A program made the translations under genes and the position numbers. Below the pieces are notes generated by a model, which saw only the letters and a program-made list of their open reading frames with translations, made no database searches and had not been told where the DNA came from. From Elmis aenea (taxonomy: Eukaryota; Arthropoda; Insecta; Coleoptera; Elmidae), in NCBI GenBank assembly GCA_947652605.1, contig OX393577.1:50505494-50569493 (forward strand): a stretch of 64,000 nucleotides of DNA, read 5' to 3'. Positions 12,079 through 22,666 of this stretch are shown here, one piece after another. Numbering within the stretch: the first letter of the stretch is position 1; each line of letters opens with the position of its first letter.

Positions 12079-15000
12079 ATGGAAGGTGATCGTGTGAGCA
12101 TCGAGAAGCTAGAAGGTAGCCAAAATTGGTTGACGTGGAAATTCCAGATACGTCAAATTTTGGAGGATGGTGAATTGTTCGATGTTGTAGACGGTACCAG
12201 CAAGAAACCAACAGTGGCGAGTGGTGATGATGCGACGCAGATTGTTACATGGAAAAAGCAGGATGCAAAGGCTCGACGAATAATTTCGACAGCATGCAAG
12301 AAGCAGGCCGTGCTACAAATTATGAATTGTGAAACGGCACATGCAATGTGGACAATACTCAAGGGCACATATGAGCAAGCATCAAAATCAAACATATTAT
12401 TTCTGCAACAGAAATTTTATGGTTTCACAAAGGGTGATGACGTCGCAACTTTTTTGTCGAAGCTGACCGAAGTTGTGCAGCAACTGAAGGATCAGAATGA
12501 GGACATTTCCGACACAATGGTCATGACAAAGATTTTAATGTCGTTGCCGGCTGAATATAATCATTTTCATAGTGCGTGGGAGTCAACGGCGTCGGCTAAT
12601 CAAACAATGACGAATTTGCGTGCACGATTGATGACAGAGGAGCTTCGATTAAAGGCGCAAGGTCAAGTCGAGGGTGCTGAGGCACTGGCGGCCAAACGGA
12701 ATTTTTTCAAAAGCAATAATTCGAAAAAAAAACATTCGTCACATCAGCAAGGCAAGAAGAACGACAAAAGTGATAAACCAAGGGGCAAGTGTTTCTCATG
12801 CGGAGAAACTGGTCACTGGAAAAGGGATTGTACTCAAGGAAGGAGTAAATCTGGTAAAAGTTCCAGTAGAAAAGAGGAAAGCCCATCCGAAGGCGCGTTT
12901 GTGTGCTCAACATCAAAGGATGATAAAGACGCATGGATTTTGGATTCGGGCGCAAGTGATCACATGAGTCATCGACGTGAGTGGTTCGAGAATTTCAAGA
13001 AGGCATCTTCGAGTATTACAATTGGAAATGGTTCGAAAATCGTGGCTGAAGGAAGAGGTGACATCAATATTTTGGCATTCAACGGTGCCAAATGGATTCG
13101 CAAGCACATTGCGAATGTTTTGTATGTGCCAGAAATTCACATGAATTTATTTTCTTCGGGAAAAGTCACGGATCGCGGATATCAACTGAAGTCGAATAAC
13201 AAGCGCTGTGAAATCATCAAGGATGGAGACATCGTTGCAGTGGGAGTTCGACGGGATCGATTGTTCCAGATGTTGTTCAAGGTAATTGAACCAACAGGAG
13301 TCGATGTAGCAAACGTGGCAGTGAAACGAGTTTCGCTCCGATCGTGGCATGAGCGATTGGGTCATCAAAATATTGCACATGTGAAGAAATTTTTGCGGAA
13401 CAATGAGATTGATTTTATCGACGAAAAGTTCGCATGCGAAGCGTGCCTGTATGGCAAGCGTCATCGGGGGAGTTTCAAACTTCGTGAGGAAAAGTCAAAA
13501 ACGTGTGGAGAAATCATTCATGCGGACGTTTGCGGACCAATGCAAACGAATTCAATTGGCGGTTCGAGGTACTTTCTACTTTTGAAAGATGATTATTCGC
13601 ATTTTCGTTTTGTGTACTTCCTGAAGCAAAAATCGGAAGTGGCAGCAAAGGTCAAAAATGCGGTGATACGAATGCAGCAAGAAAGCGGTCACACGGTGCG
13701 AATTTTTCGATCTGACAACGGGATGGAGTTCGTAAATTTGGATCTGAAGGAGTTTTTCGACGGCAAGGGTATTCAACATCAACGAACGGTGCCATATACG
13801 CCAGAGCAGAATGGTTGTGCGGAACGCGATAATCGTACAATAGTTGAGGCTGCGCGCACCATGATCCATTCCAAACAAATGGATTATAAATTCTGGGCGG
13901 AGGCAGTCAACATGGCGGTGCATGTCTTGAATCGAACTGGTACGAGCACTATGTCGAATAAATCACCGTATGAGCTGTGGTATGACAAAAAGGCAAAAAT
14001 CGATCATTTTCGAATTTTTGGTTGCGAGGTGTTTGTACATGTTCCAAAAGAGAAACGACAGAAGCTGGACCCAAAGGCAGTAAAGTGTGTGTTCGTCGGA
14101 TATGACGGCAATTCGAAAGGATATCGCGTCTGGAATCCGGAGGCGAACAGGATCGAAGTGGCACGTGATGTGGTATTTCTATTGGAGGAATCAACGGTAA
14201 CGATTGAGATAGGTGACGTTGAGAAGGCAGTCAATGAGAATGCGAGTGAATCTGATGGCGAATCGGATAAGGATGTAGAAGAATATGAGATACCAGATCA
14301 ACCAACCCGTCGTGGTACATTGTGCGATCTCGATAATGAAAATGTCATCGAGAGACGTTTGCGCGACCGAAGCACAATAACGGCGACGAAGAAACTAACG
14401 TATTTTGCATTGATTGCACACGCTATTTTAGCAGTCAATGGAGAACCACACACGTACCAGCAGGCAACCGAGTCGAGCAATCACAAGCAGTGGGAGCAGG
14501 CAATGAACGAGGAGTACGATTCACTCATCAAAAATCGTACATGGAGTTTGGTCAATCCACCGAAAGACCAAAAGATAATTGATAATCGTTGGGTTTTCAA
14601 GCTAAAGCAGAATCCAGATGGAAGCATCGAACGTTACAAGGCGCGTTTGGTGGTACGTGGCTTCACACAGGAGTATGGCATCGATTATCAGGAAACATTC
14701 AGTCCGGTGGTCAAATTCACATCAATTCGGGCCATTTTGGCAGTGGCGGCATCTAGACACATGAAGTTGCAGCAATTTGATGTGAAAACGGCTTTTCTAA
14801 ATGGCGATTTGAAAGAAAACGTCTACATGAGTCAACCGATTGGATATGATGATGGCAGCGGACGAGTGTGCAAGCTATTGAAGAGTTTGTACGGATTGAA
14901 ACAGGCGTCGCGTTGTTGGAACAAGAAATTCTCGGCGTTCATTGGCAAATTCGATTTCAAAGTTAGTAAATCGGATCCATGCGTTTTCGTATGCAACGGA

Positions 15001-15978
15001 AAAGGAGGCATGATGATATTGGCGATTTATGTCGACGATGGATTGATTGCGGCGGAAAAGGCGAATGCTATTTGGCCAGTGATTGAGCATTTGCGTAGGA
15101 AATTCGAAGTTAAGGCTTCTGAGCTCAAATGTTTCTTGGGGCTTGAAATTGATCAGCGATCGGATGGATCAATACACGTACATCAACAAGCGTATGCGAA
15201 GAAGGTGCTCAATCGTTTCAACATGGCAAATTGTAATGCAGTTGCGACACCATCGGACAACACTCAGAATCTTGGGGATTTTGAAGCGGATGTAAAAGTC
15301 GACTTTCCATATCGTGAAGCAGTTGGTAGTCTGATGTATTTGGCCGTGGCAACGCGACCTGACATTAGTTTTGCTGTTGGCAATGTCAGCCGACACATGG
15401 AAAATCCGGCGGTGGCCCACGTGAATGCAGTCAAACGCATTCTGAAATACGTTAGAGGCACGATGGATATGGGAATACTCTACGAAAGCGGCGTTGAATT
15501 GTTTTTGAAGGGATACAGCGATGCAGACTACGCAGGCGACATAGAAACCAAACGATCAACATCAGGTTTTGCATTCATTTTCGGCAATGGTATCATCAGC
15601 TGGGGATCTGAACGCCAGAAGTCTGTAGCATTGTCAACAACTGAATCAGAGTACATAGCGGCATCTCATTCTGTCAAGGAATTGGTATGGCTCAAGCGGC
15701 TATTATCAGAATTATTGTTGATGGAGATGCAGGTACCAATTTTCTACATGGATAACCAGAGCGCGATCCGACTTGTGAAGAATCCGGAATTTCACAAACG
15801 AACAAAGCATATAGACGTTCGATATCATTTCATACGTGAGAAATTTGAAGAAGGGTTTTTCGAATTGAATTACGTGGCAACGGATGAGCAACTCGCGGAT
15901 ATCATGACGAAGGCGTTACCAAAGAACAAGCATCAACATTTTCGAACGTTGGTGAGCATTGTGCCAAAAAGAAAATAA
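12079..15978 (+). CDS. copia-type Gag-Pol polyprotein
   Basis: A single 1299-residue ORF with no stop or frameshift. Domains in order: Gag (about 1-230); CCHC zinc knuckle CFSCGETGHWKRDC (238-251), which binds RNA; aspartic protease with DSGA at 289-292; a GAG-pre-integrase zinc motif with HERLGHQN and CEACLYGK (about 420-465); integrase core with D483, D546 and E582, a D-35-E spacing; reverse transcriptase (about 820-1070) with TAFLNGDL and the active-site YVDD at 984-987; and RNase H with D1148, E1189 and D1225. The PR-IN-RT-RH order defines Ty1/copia elements. The ATG follows ACAAA, a good insect context. There is no separate gag ORF; Drosophila copia makes Gag from a spliced RNA, which could also apply here. 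Codon use is more GC-rich than the flanks. All catalytic residues I could check are intact. Confidence 0.98.
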   Translation: MEGDRVSIEKLEGSQNWLTWKFQIRQILEDGELFDVVDGTSKKPTVASGDDATQIVTWKKQDAKARRIISTACKKQAVLQIMNCETAHAMWTILKGTYEQASKSNILFLQQKFYGFTKGDDVATFLSKLTEVVQQLKDQNEDISDTMVMTKILMSLPAEYNHFHSAWESTASANQTMTNLRARLMTEELRLKAQGQVEGAEALAAKRNFFKSNNSKKKHSSHQQGKKNDKSDKPRGKCFSCGETGHWKRDCTQGRSKSGKSSSRKEESPSEGAFVCSTSKDDKDAWILDSGASDHMSHRREWFENFKKASSSITIGNGSKIVAEGRGDINILAFNGAKWIRKHIANVLYVPEIHMNLFSSGKVTDRGYQLKSNNKRCEIIKDGDIVAVGVRRDRLFQMLFKVIEPTGVDVANVAVKRVSLRSWHERLGHQNIAHVKKFLRNNEIDFIDEKFACEACLYGKRHRGSFKLREEKSKTCGEIIHADVCGPMQTNSIGGSRYFLLLKDDYSHFRFVYFLKQKSEVAAKVKNAVIRMQQESGHTVRIFRSDNGMEFVNLDLKEFFDGKGIQHQRTVPYTPEQNGCAERDNRTIVEAARTMIHSKQMDYKFWAEAVNMAVHVLNRTGTSTMSNKSPYELWYDKKAKIDHFRIFGCEVFVHVPKEKRQKLDPKAVKCVFVGYDGNSKGYRVWNPEANRIEVARDVVFLLEESTVTIEIGDVEKAVNENASESDGESDKDVEEYEIPDQPTRRGTLCDLDNENVIERRLRDRSTITATKKLTYFALIAHAILAVNGEPHTYQQATESSNHKQWEQAMNEEYDSLIKNRTWSLVNPPKDQKIIDNRWVFKLKQNPDGSIERYKARLVVRGFTQEYGIDYQETFSPVVKFTSIRAILAVAASRHMKLQQFDVKTAFLNGDLKENVYMSQPIGYDDGSGRVCKLLKSLYGLKQASRCWNKKFSAFIGKFDFKVSKSDPCVFVCNGKGGMMILAIYVDDGLIAAEKANAIWPVIEHLRRKFEVKASELKCFLGLEIDQRSDGSIHVHQQAYAKKVLNRFNMANCNAVATPSDNTQNLGDFEADVKVDFPYREAVGSLMYLAVATRPDISFAVGNVSRHMENPAVAHVNAVKRILKYVRGTMDMGILYESGVELFLKGYSDADYAGDIETKRSTSGFAFIFGNGIISWGSERQKSVALSTTESEYIAASHSVKELVWLKRLLSELLLMEMQVPIFYMDNQSAIRLVKNPEFHKRTKHIDVRYHFIREKFEEGFFELNYVATDEQLADIMTKALPKNKHQHFRTLVSIVPKRK

Positions 15979-16046
15979 CGTAGTTTTTTTTTTTGATCAA
16001 TTTTCATTTTTTTGATTTTGTTTTCTTTTGCAAGTAACTTGTAACT

Positions 16047-16057
16047 AAAAGTGGGAG
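16047..16057 (+). promoter_or_regulatory. Polypurine tract
   Basis: AAAAGTGGGAG lies directly before the 3' LTR, the position where plus-strand DNA synthesis is primed in LTR retrotransposons. Confidence 0.85.
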
Positions 16058-16237
16058 TGTTGAGCGGAATCAGATAGTTTAGTTCAAGTTTTTTTTTTTG
16101 ACACTGTTGTTATTGAATATTTAACTGTCAGTCGTTTTGATTTGTAAACAACTTTTCTATATAAAAATAAAAGTGTTAGTCTTGAATGGTTTTATTTATT
16201 TGCTAAAAGCTGGCACTGTATAAGGATAACTTCAACA
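16058..16237 (+). repeat. 3' LTR of the copia element
   Basis: Copy of 11709-11889 with the same TGTTGA and TCAACA ends and one fewer T in the T-tract. It is followed by the GTTTT target duplication. Confidence 0.95.
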
Positions 16238-16242
16238 GTTTT

Positions 16243-17630
16243 GCTAAAACAAGCACCCTCGATTTTCAGACCCTCTCTGGACTTTTCCGATAGGGCAAAC
16301 TTCACTGCTCTAGCTTCAAAGACGTTTTCACATCATTCCAAACTTTTTAATATTCTGCTTTGATGTTACTGTTCTAAAATCTGTAAACTAATTGAAAAAT
16401 TCGATGGCCGAAAAAGACTTCAAAAACAGAAGTTATTTTGGGAACGATAAATTATCGCTGATAGCTTGCGTACAGACAAATTTTTTTTTCAACTTTTGTT
16501 TTATAATCTAGAACAAAAGCGCATTTACAAATGAAAATGAAACTCCCTTATTATTCATTTTACTTAGCCAGGTTATTACATTTCAAAATAGAAATATAAT
16601 TCGTTGTTTGTATATTTTTTATAAGTAATTTAATAAATATACATATGTAAGATAATATAAATGTAGGTAAAAAATATGTACTTAACTTTATAATATTATA
16701 TAATACAACAGACTATTTCTTAAAGTTTAAAATTGTTGCACATAATACCTACACATATTCTTTTGATAAATTTACCATCCTTTTATCATTAACAGTTTCT
16801 GTGATTGCCATATTTTTTATGCTGGAACCCTTAGAGCACTTGATTTAAATTTATTTAAAAATACTGCATTCATTACTGATATTATAAAATTAGCTAATTA
16901 ATTAATTTCGTAGTTTACTTTGTGAAATATTCCCAAAGTTATTATTAATTAATTATGCTTTGATGATTTAGGACATGCGTTTCTAATTTTTTGTGTCAGT
17001 AATAATACAGTACACAAATAAATATGGAATATTCATGAAATATGCACCATATGCTTGTTAATTAATTTAATGGTACTTATATAACAAGTCTTGTTGTAAT
17101 ATAATGTTTTGAACGTAACTGGAAACCAAATGAAAAAGTTCCATTCATTTCATTTCAAACAAACATAGAAATTGAATGAATAATTAACACAAACGTTAAA
17201 AAAACAATATTTGCTACCACAGTAATTTACACACGGGTACTATAAGTATTAATTAATTGTTTTCCTACAACATCCAGCTCCCAAACAAACCGTGCCCAAT
17301 TTTTTAAAACTTAGTTAATTTGTGTTTGAATCTTGGCTGCTCTAGCACCCAAAATAAATTTTGGCAGTTTTAAACGCGTTGTAGTTGTGAGTTTTTGTGT
17401 TTGCTAGTTTTTTTACTCCTATTTCTATCTGTGTTGGCAACTTTTTTAATAATAACATTTCTTTTCTGAACTAAATAAATTGATACACCGCGATAAACGA
17501 AAGAACATGATTTTTCGAAGACGTCATTGATCAGTACGAGAGTGTTACCAACAGGCACTGATGCACTAGCACTAGGTGTTCGAGAATTGTTGAAGGTTCT
17601 GTATATTTTTGGTGTTGTTTTAATATTATA
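16243..17630. other. Unassigned AT-rich DNA
   Basis: Very AT-rich with long runs of A and T. No gene recognised. A 62-codon frame on the minus strand at 17370-17558 is not supported by any motif. Confidence 0.5.
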
Positions 17631-17634
17631 TTAC

Positions 17635-17930
17635 ATAACAAGAGTTGTAAGAAGCATATTACGCACGAGTGGGTAATTGCTTTACAACTCGTGTTATGTA
17701 GCTTACTTTTTCTACCAACACATATATACCTACGATTTTTACGGCTTTGTGGCTAATATACACATGTAATTACGTTGTCTTGTTTATTTTGACGTAAGCC
17801 TACTTTGACATTTCTAGATAAGTGTGCGTTTTGCTTACCGTGCGTTATGACTCGGTTACTATGCATGCAGGAAGTGTTTGACGTAAGGATCTTTCTAGAC
17901 AAGTGTGCGTTTTGCTTACCGTATATTCTT
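17635..17930 (+). repeat. Dispersed hairpin repeat, copy 2
   Basis: TACATAACAAGAGTTGTAAG with GCATATTACGCACGAGTGG faces TTACAACTCGTGTTATGTAG, forming a hairpin. The tail CTTACCGTGCGTTATGACTC follows, and a shorter second tail copy ends near 17925. It is block for block the same as the copies at 4611-5010 and (inverted) 29105-29330. Confidence 0.8.
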
Positions 17931-18401
17931 AAAAAATATTTTCATGTTACCAAAGTAAAGCAATTTTTTTCATTTTAAAGTAATTTTTTCAGCAATGAAT
18001 TATTTTAATGTTTTGATTTTAGTTTAAAATCTTAATCAAAACATAAAATGACGTTTATTTATTTTTAATTCAATTGTGTAAAATAAATTTTTATAACTAG
18101 AGTGATTCATCAGTGTCATTGTTATGTAGACTACCATGTCGTGCAATTTTCACTAACATAACATAATCGCAGCAATAAAGATAATCGTTGTAATAATTTT
18201 AAATTACAATGTGCTGAAAAATTTATGGTGAAAGCCATTTTGGTGACCACTTTAATTAGTTTGTAGCAATAACGTTAAAATTCGTGGTGTTGTATTAGCA
18301 TTATGAAAAAAGCTTTATTTAAGCATTTATTTGTTTGCTAAAACACTTTTGTAAAAGTATCCTGTGTGCTAAAAAAAATAACCTGCAATTGAACATGTAT
18401 G
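17931..18401. other. Unassigned AT-rich DNA
   Basis: No gene or repeat recognised before the mariner element. Confidence 0.5.
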
Positions 18402-18567
18402 TACGAGGGGTGTTTTTTGGCGGAATGAGACAGACGATAAAACGCGGTTGTGCCAAAAATATTTTTGATGTTGCAATGAACCATTTCTTAGGCATAAAAA
18501 CCAAATATCTTGCTGAGTGTTTTCAAATATCAAAAGAACAAGACAGTGTTAGTGGTATTTTTATTAA

Positions 18568-20060
18568 ATGTTAAATACTGAGTTTCGTGCAGTAATTAAA
18601 TTCTTCACAAAACAAGGAATAAGTGTGGAAAACATCTCGAATGAAATGCAAGTAGTTTATGGAGATGATTGTCCTGAAAAAACTATGGTTTATAGGTGGT
18701 CACGTTTATATAAACAAGATAGAGAATCAATAGAAAACGATTATTGCAGTGATGTCACAATACATAAAATGATCGACGATGCCTTTTTGATAAATGGTCG
18801 GCAAAAACTTACCAGGGAAGGTTACGATACGTTGTCGCTAGAATTTGATTAAAGCTATGTTTATTGCATCAAGAACATCAAAACTAAATGTTTTCCAGAA
18901 TTATACGAGCCACTGGCCATTTTCTTCGGGAAAACAGGGGAAAAACTGAAAAGCTAAATAATAAAATTAATTTTTGCGATCGCGTTGGCCATGAAACCGT
19001 CAGAGACAAAATCAAAATGTTTCTATTTACCAATGCGCGCATCCTTTGCAAGTAAAATGGTGCAAAGTTTTTAAAAAAATCTTAAACATTGGTAGATAGA
19101 GGAATTTCGATTTTGTCTCTGACGGTTTCATGGCCAATGCGATCGCAAAAATTACGTTTTTTACCGATTTTTCAGTTTTTTGGCCAGTGGCACGTATAAC
19201 TCTTGAAAACATTTAGTTTTGATGTCTTTGATGCAATAAACACAGCATTAATCAAATTCTAGCGACAACGTATCGTGATCCTCCCTTGTTAAATAAATCG
19301 TGGAAATGTTTAAAATATCTAAAACAATGGCTTGCAAAATTATCCATGGCCATCATCATCTTGAAATGACAAATATCGACGCAAGGTGTGGGAAGAAATC
19401 TTTCCACATCAAAAAGAATACCGAGTTTAATGATGTAAGCAGTTTTTGGAGCTGTTTTAAGCGATTCCAGCAAACTTTATCAACAGGACTGTAACCGGAG
19501 ATTAAAACTGTGTTCATCATTATCACTCTGAGTTTAAATAGAAGTTCATGCATTGTCCAAGAAAATATGAAGTCGTACCGTCGGCTGGAAAGGTATGGCC
19601 TACAGTATTTTGAGACTCGTAAGGAATTCTGCTGATAAAGTATAAAAGTAAAAGTCAAACTATCGCAGGTACATGTTATGCTGATTTTCTACATCGTTTA
19701 AATAAAGTCATAAAAAAAGAGGGAGAGTTAAATTAACAAAACGAGTGGTATGTACCCCTGACAAAGAATCAGTTTACACAGTCCAGATTGCTAAGGCTAC
19801 TCTGGCGTCATGCAAACTCGAAGAAATCATTTATCCACCATAGAGTTCTTACCTGGCAGCGATTGATTTTCATCTGTTTACTAATTTGAAAATCGATTTT
19901 CATAGAAAACATTTTGCTTATGAAATCCTTACAAGCCTCAATAAATGAACATTTTGTTGGCAAACCGGAACACTATTTTTATAAAGATCTAGAAAATTTT
20001 ATTGAAATATCTAGCAATTGTATTTACGAAGAGAATAAATATATTAGAAAATAAAATAAA
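18568..20060 (+). pseudogene. mariner transposase pseudogene
   Basis: The N-terminal part (18568-18808) is a clear mariner helix-turn-helix: RAVIKFFTKQGISVENI, then VVYGDDCPEKTMVYRW and a RESIEND segment. It is interrupted at 18812-19288 by a foldback element and resumes at about 19295 with EMFKISKTMACKIIHGHHHL, equivalent to the segment joining the two helix-turn-helix units to the catalytic region. Downstream there are many stops and frame changes. A late segment, LEEIIYPP followed by LAAIDFHLFTNLK near 19816-19890, corresponds to the conserved HPPYSPDLAPSDYHLF region around the last catalytic Asp. Not functional. Confidence 0.88.
18812..19288. mobile_element. Foldback element with TTA duplication, copy A
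   Basis: The ends CCAGGGAAGGTTACGATACG and its inverted partner (ACGTATCGTGATCCTCCCTTG region) are flanked by TTA at 18809-18811 and 19289-19291. Almost the whole 477 bases is palindromic, with centre near 19050. A second copy lies at 22667-23380. A 3-bp TWA duplication suggests PIF/Harbinger, but no transposase is present to confirm it. It sits inside the mariner coding region, so it inserted later. Confidence 0.85.
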
Positions 20061-20152
20061 ACTAGAAGTTTTTAGTTACTTTCTACCCCATTTCGCGAAT
20101 ATAAGAATGCCTCTCGTAAGTGTTCGCTTCGTACAAAAAGTCAAAAAAGTTT

Positions 20153-20353
20153 ATGACTACTAATAATAATTTGTCACGGTCCGATTTTTCTGATATGAGT
20201 GAATGTAGTCGAATCTCCTCCATGTCACGCTTTTATAGAGGTTTTGTTTCAATTAAAGCGGGTGTCGACAAACCTTTTGGGTTTAATGACGATGAAGAAA
20301 GGGCGAGAATGACGGAACAAGCCATAAAACACAAACCATTGCTTATGAGATAA
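20153..20353 (+). CDS. Possible host exon or small ORF, unknown
   Basis: From ATG 20153 the frame encodes 66 residues ending at TAA 20351-20353, and it is open back to 20120. The product is hydrophilic, with a serine-rich segment RSDFSDMSECSRISSMSRF, then a DKPFGFNDDEERARM segment and a basic end. Its balanced composition and GC content stand out against the AT-rich flanks, which suggests a real exon. I do not recognise the family. It begins just after the mariner right end. An upstream pyrimidine stretch with AG near 20119 could be a splice acceptor, making this a terminal exon. A chance ORF remains possible. Confidence 0.35.
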   Translation: MTTNNNLSRSDFSDMSECSRISSMSRFYRGFVSIKAGVDKPFGFNDDEERARMTEQAIKHKPLLMR

Positions 20354-20355
20354 GT

Positions 20356-21763
20356 TTACAATTACTATGAATGGGCTATAATCTCCTCTCAATAATGACT
20401 GCTGTTTGTCCAGTGTACTCATTTTTGCGCTACAATCAAGATGCATTATCCTGACTATCCACCATTTAATTCCATTAGCATAAATTATTAACAATGTTCC
20501 TGGGTGATCTAACGTAACCTTTACGGCAAAGAGCCGCGGCTAGGGTAGTTTTCGCTGCCCTAATTACTCCATCAATAGCTTGATTCGAGAATTGATTAAT
20601 GAACCTTTACCGAATCTAAATAATTGCTAGCTACCTTCGCCTCCAGGCTCGTGTTTTGAGCCATAAACTCTTCAACCTTTACCAACTCAATGAACTTTTA
20701 ACAAACATTCCGTTAATCATTTGTAAAAGAACTAATTAAATAAAATAATCAACGATGCCTATACTACGAAGCATACAATCCTTCATATAACACTAATCGA
20801 ATACACCAAACAAAAAACTTTAAGTTAAATGACAAGTTTATTATTTCACTTGGTTTGCACAGCCACTTTGTGTTGATTTTACAAAATATGTGATCGTGAT
20901 GCGTATTCACAGGAGATTAAGCACATACCCACCTAGTGCGTATTTCATTCAGATGAGTTTTATTATTCAATTTTTTAAAAATCCAACTTCATGACTTGTT
21001 GGAATAAATAAGTTACATAAAATAATTTTAAGCTATACAGGGTGTTTTGTTTTCGCGTTTCAATATGTAACGTTTTTACTTTATATAATCAATTTGTCTT
21101 TAAAAATATTCGGGATGTTGTATGACTAAAATTAATATTTCTTGAGATATAGCTGTTTTAAAGATAATATAGGTAAACGTGCAATACTTGACATATAGAA
21201 TATACATAGTAAGCTTTGAAATGTTTAAAATTAATCTGAGCAATACGTTTAATTTCAATTTAACAGTTTTATTGTTTGGTAAGTTAATTTTTGAAAAAGT
21301 ATTATAATACGGTTGTTTATTACTAATTAAAGAACCCAAAAGTTATTTGTTTATTAAAATAACATGATAAAAATCGGTGCTGGAAACACTTGTATTTGTT
21401 TTTGTTTATAAAAATATTTACAGGTTGTTTCTACAAAATTTATAAGCTATCGATATAGTCTGTCTGTCTTCAGCTGGGGAATGTTTTTTTTTATCATAAT
21501 AGTTTTAAAATCATGCATTCTGAAAGGTACACTTATGTTATATTGAAATTTGAGATGGTATTATACAGTTTTTGTCTCATATTTGAACAGTAAATAAATG
21601 ATTTACAAGTTCTCTATTCTAAAAGCGTTTTTTTTTTTAAATTAATGTGGCTAACGATAGAAATTTACAGCCCAAAGATGAAATTGAAGTTAAACAGGTA
21701 CTACTCTAATTTTTTTTTTTAATTTTAAGGCCTATTACTTTAAATATTGTTCGGGTACCCAGG
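20356..21763. other. Unassigned AT-rich DNA with one lone element end
   Basis: TATACAGGGTGTTTTGTTTT near 21037 resembles one end of the TA-flanked CAGGGTG family; no partner end was found within this stretch. No gene recognised. Confidence 0.5.
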
Positions 21764-21930
21764 GGCGTCGAAAAACATCGCCGTCCTAGGGAAAAAAATT
21801 ACAACTTGAGCACCGTTCTTATAATTGTGGTGTAACGTCCGCGCCCCTATGCGTCTCAGGCCCAGAGATTTTTACCCCATTGTTCTCCCTCTCGTCGATA
21901 CGCGGTGTACCTATCAATAATGGGTCTAGG
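21764..21930. repeat. GC-richer scrap, possible hAT-like end
   Basis: CCAGGGGCGTCGAAAAACATC near 21769 resembles the CAGGGGCGT-type termini of hAT elements. The GC-rich block ends near 21910. No inverted partner was found before the next element. Confidence 0.3.
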
Positions 21931-22442
21931 AACATTCTTCGCCCACAATTCTTCGCCTACACAATTCTTCGCCGCCACAATTCTTCGCCGTCACAATTTT
22001 TCGCCGCATACAAGCATCACAAATTTTATTTGTAAATGTGATTGATTTTATTTATAACGTAAATTTTACAAATTATTTCACATTCGTCTAAAGTTGTTTC
22101 TTGTATATTACTTCTTCTTTTAATATTATTTTTAAAAATTGCTACATAAATAGCGTATGTTGTGATTTTTAATCTTGTTTATGTTATTATAGAATGAATA
22201 AAAATTAAATTAACCTGAAATGACCTTACCTAACCTAACCTAATGTAAAATAATCTGTAAAAATTACGTCATAAATAAAAACAATCACATTTACAAATAA
22301 AATTTGTGTTATGCTTGTATGCGGCGAAAAATTGTGGCGGCGAAGAATTGTGGCGTGAAGAATTGTGTAAACGAAGAATTATGGGCGAAGAATTGTGGAG
22401 GCGAAGAATTGTGAAGGCGAGAATTGTGGGCGAAGAATGTTT
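21931..22442. mobile_element. FB-like foldback with tandem-array arms
   Basis: The left arm opens with AACATTCTTCGCCC followed by several tandem copies of a word near CACAATTCTTCGCCG, then ATACAAGCATCACAAATTT. The right arm is the inverted equivalent and closes with GGGCGAAGAATGTT. Arms made of tandem repeats are the hallmark of Drosophila foldback (FB) elements. The centre holds CCTAACCTAACCTAA, three units of the insect telomere repeat. No ORF is seen and no clear target duplication was identified. Confidence 0.85.
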
Positions 22443-22666
22443 CGGACACGATCATTAGTACAGCAAAAACTCGAGATTTATAAGTTTTTTGACATTGAAC
22501 ATACTGAATATTTTTTAATTTAAAGAAGATTAACTTTTCTACAAGAAAATGTAAACAAAACCGGGTGTTTAATATATAGAATGATTGAGTTATTTATGTT
22601 TAAAAATTGGCTAAATGGCGGAACAAAACAAACACGCGTGTATGATTTTCAAAGTTTAACTACTTA

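Larger units (their letters stand above)
11704..16242 (+). mobile_element. Complete Ty1/copia LTR retrotransposon
   Basis: The element runs 11709-16237, flanked by the 5-bp target duplication GTTTT (11704-11708 and 16238-16242). LTRs of 181 and 180 bases start with TGTTGA and end with TCAACA. By eye they differ only by one T in a T-run. The order is LTR, primer-binding site, a leader of about 190 bases, one Gag-Pol ORF, polypurine tract, LTR. All parts needed for retrotransposition are visible, and the LTR identity suggests a recent insertion that may still be active. Confidence 0.97.
18404..20116 (+). mobile_element. Decayed mariner element, split by a foldback
   Basis: TA at 18402-18403 precedes CGAGGGGTGTTTTTT, and the right end ATGCCTCTCG is followed by TA at 20117-20118. 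The ends are imperfect inverted repeats. Without the nested 477-bp insertion and its duplicated TTA, the length is about 1.23 kb, which fits a mariner. The transposase inside is broken. Confidence 0.8.

Noticed and set aside
12153..15461. Many antisense and shifted frames across the copia ORF
   Set aside because: Shadows of the 1299-codon Gag-Pol frame, which carries all the recognisable motifs.
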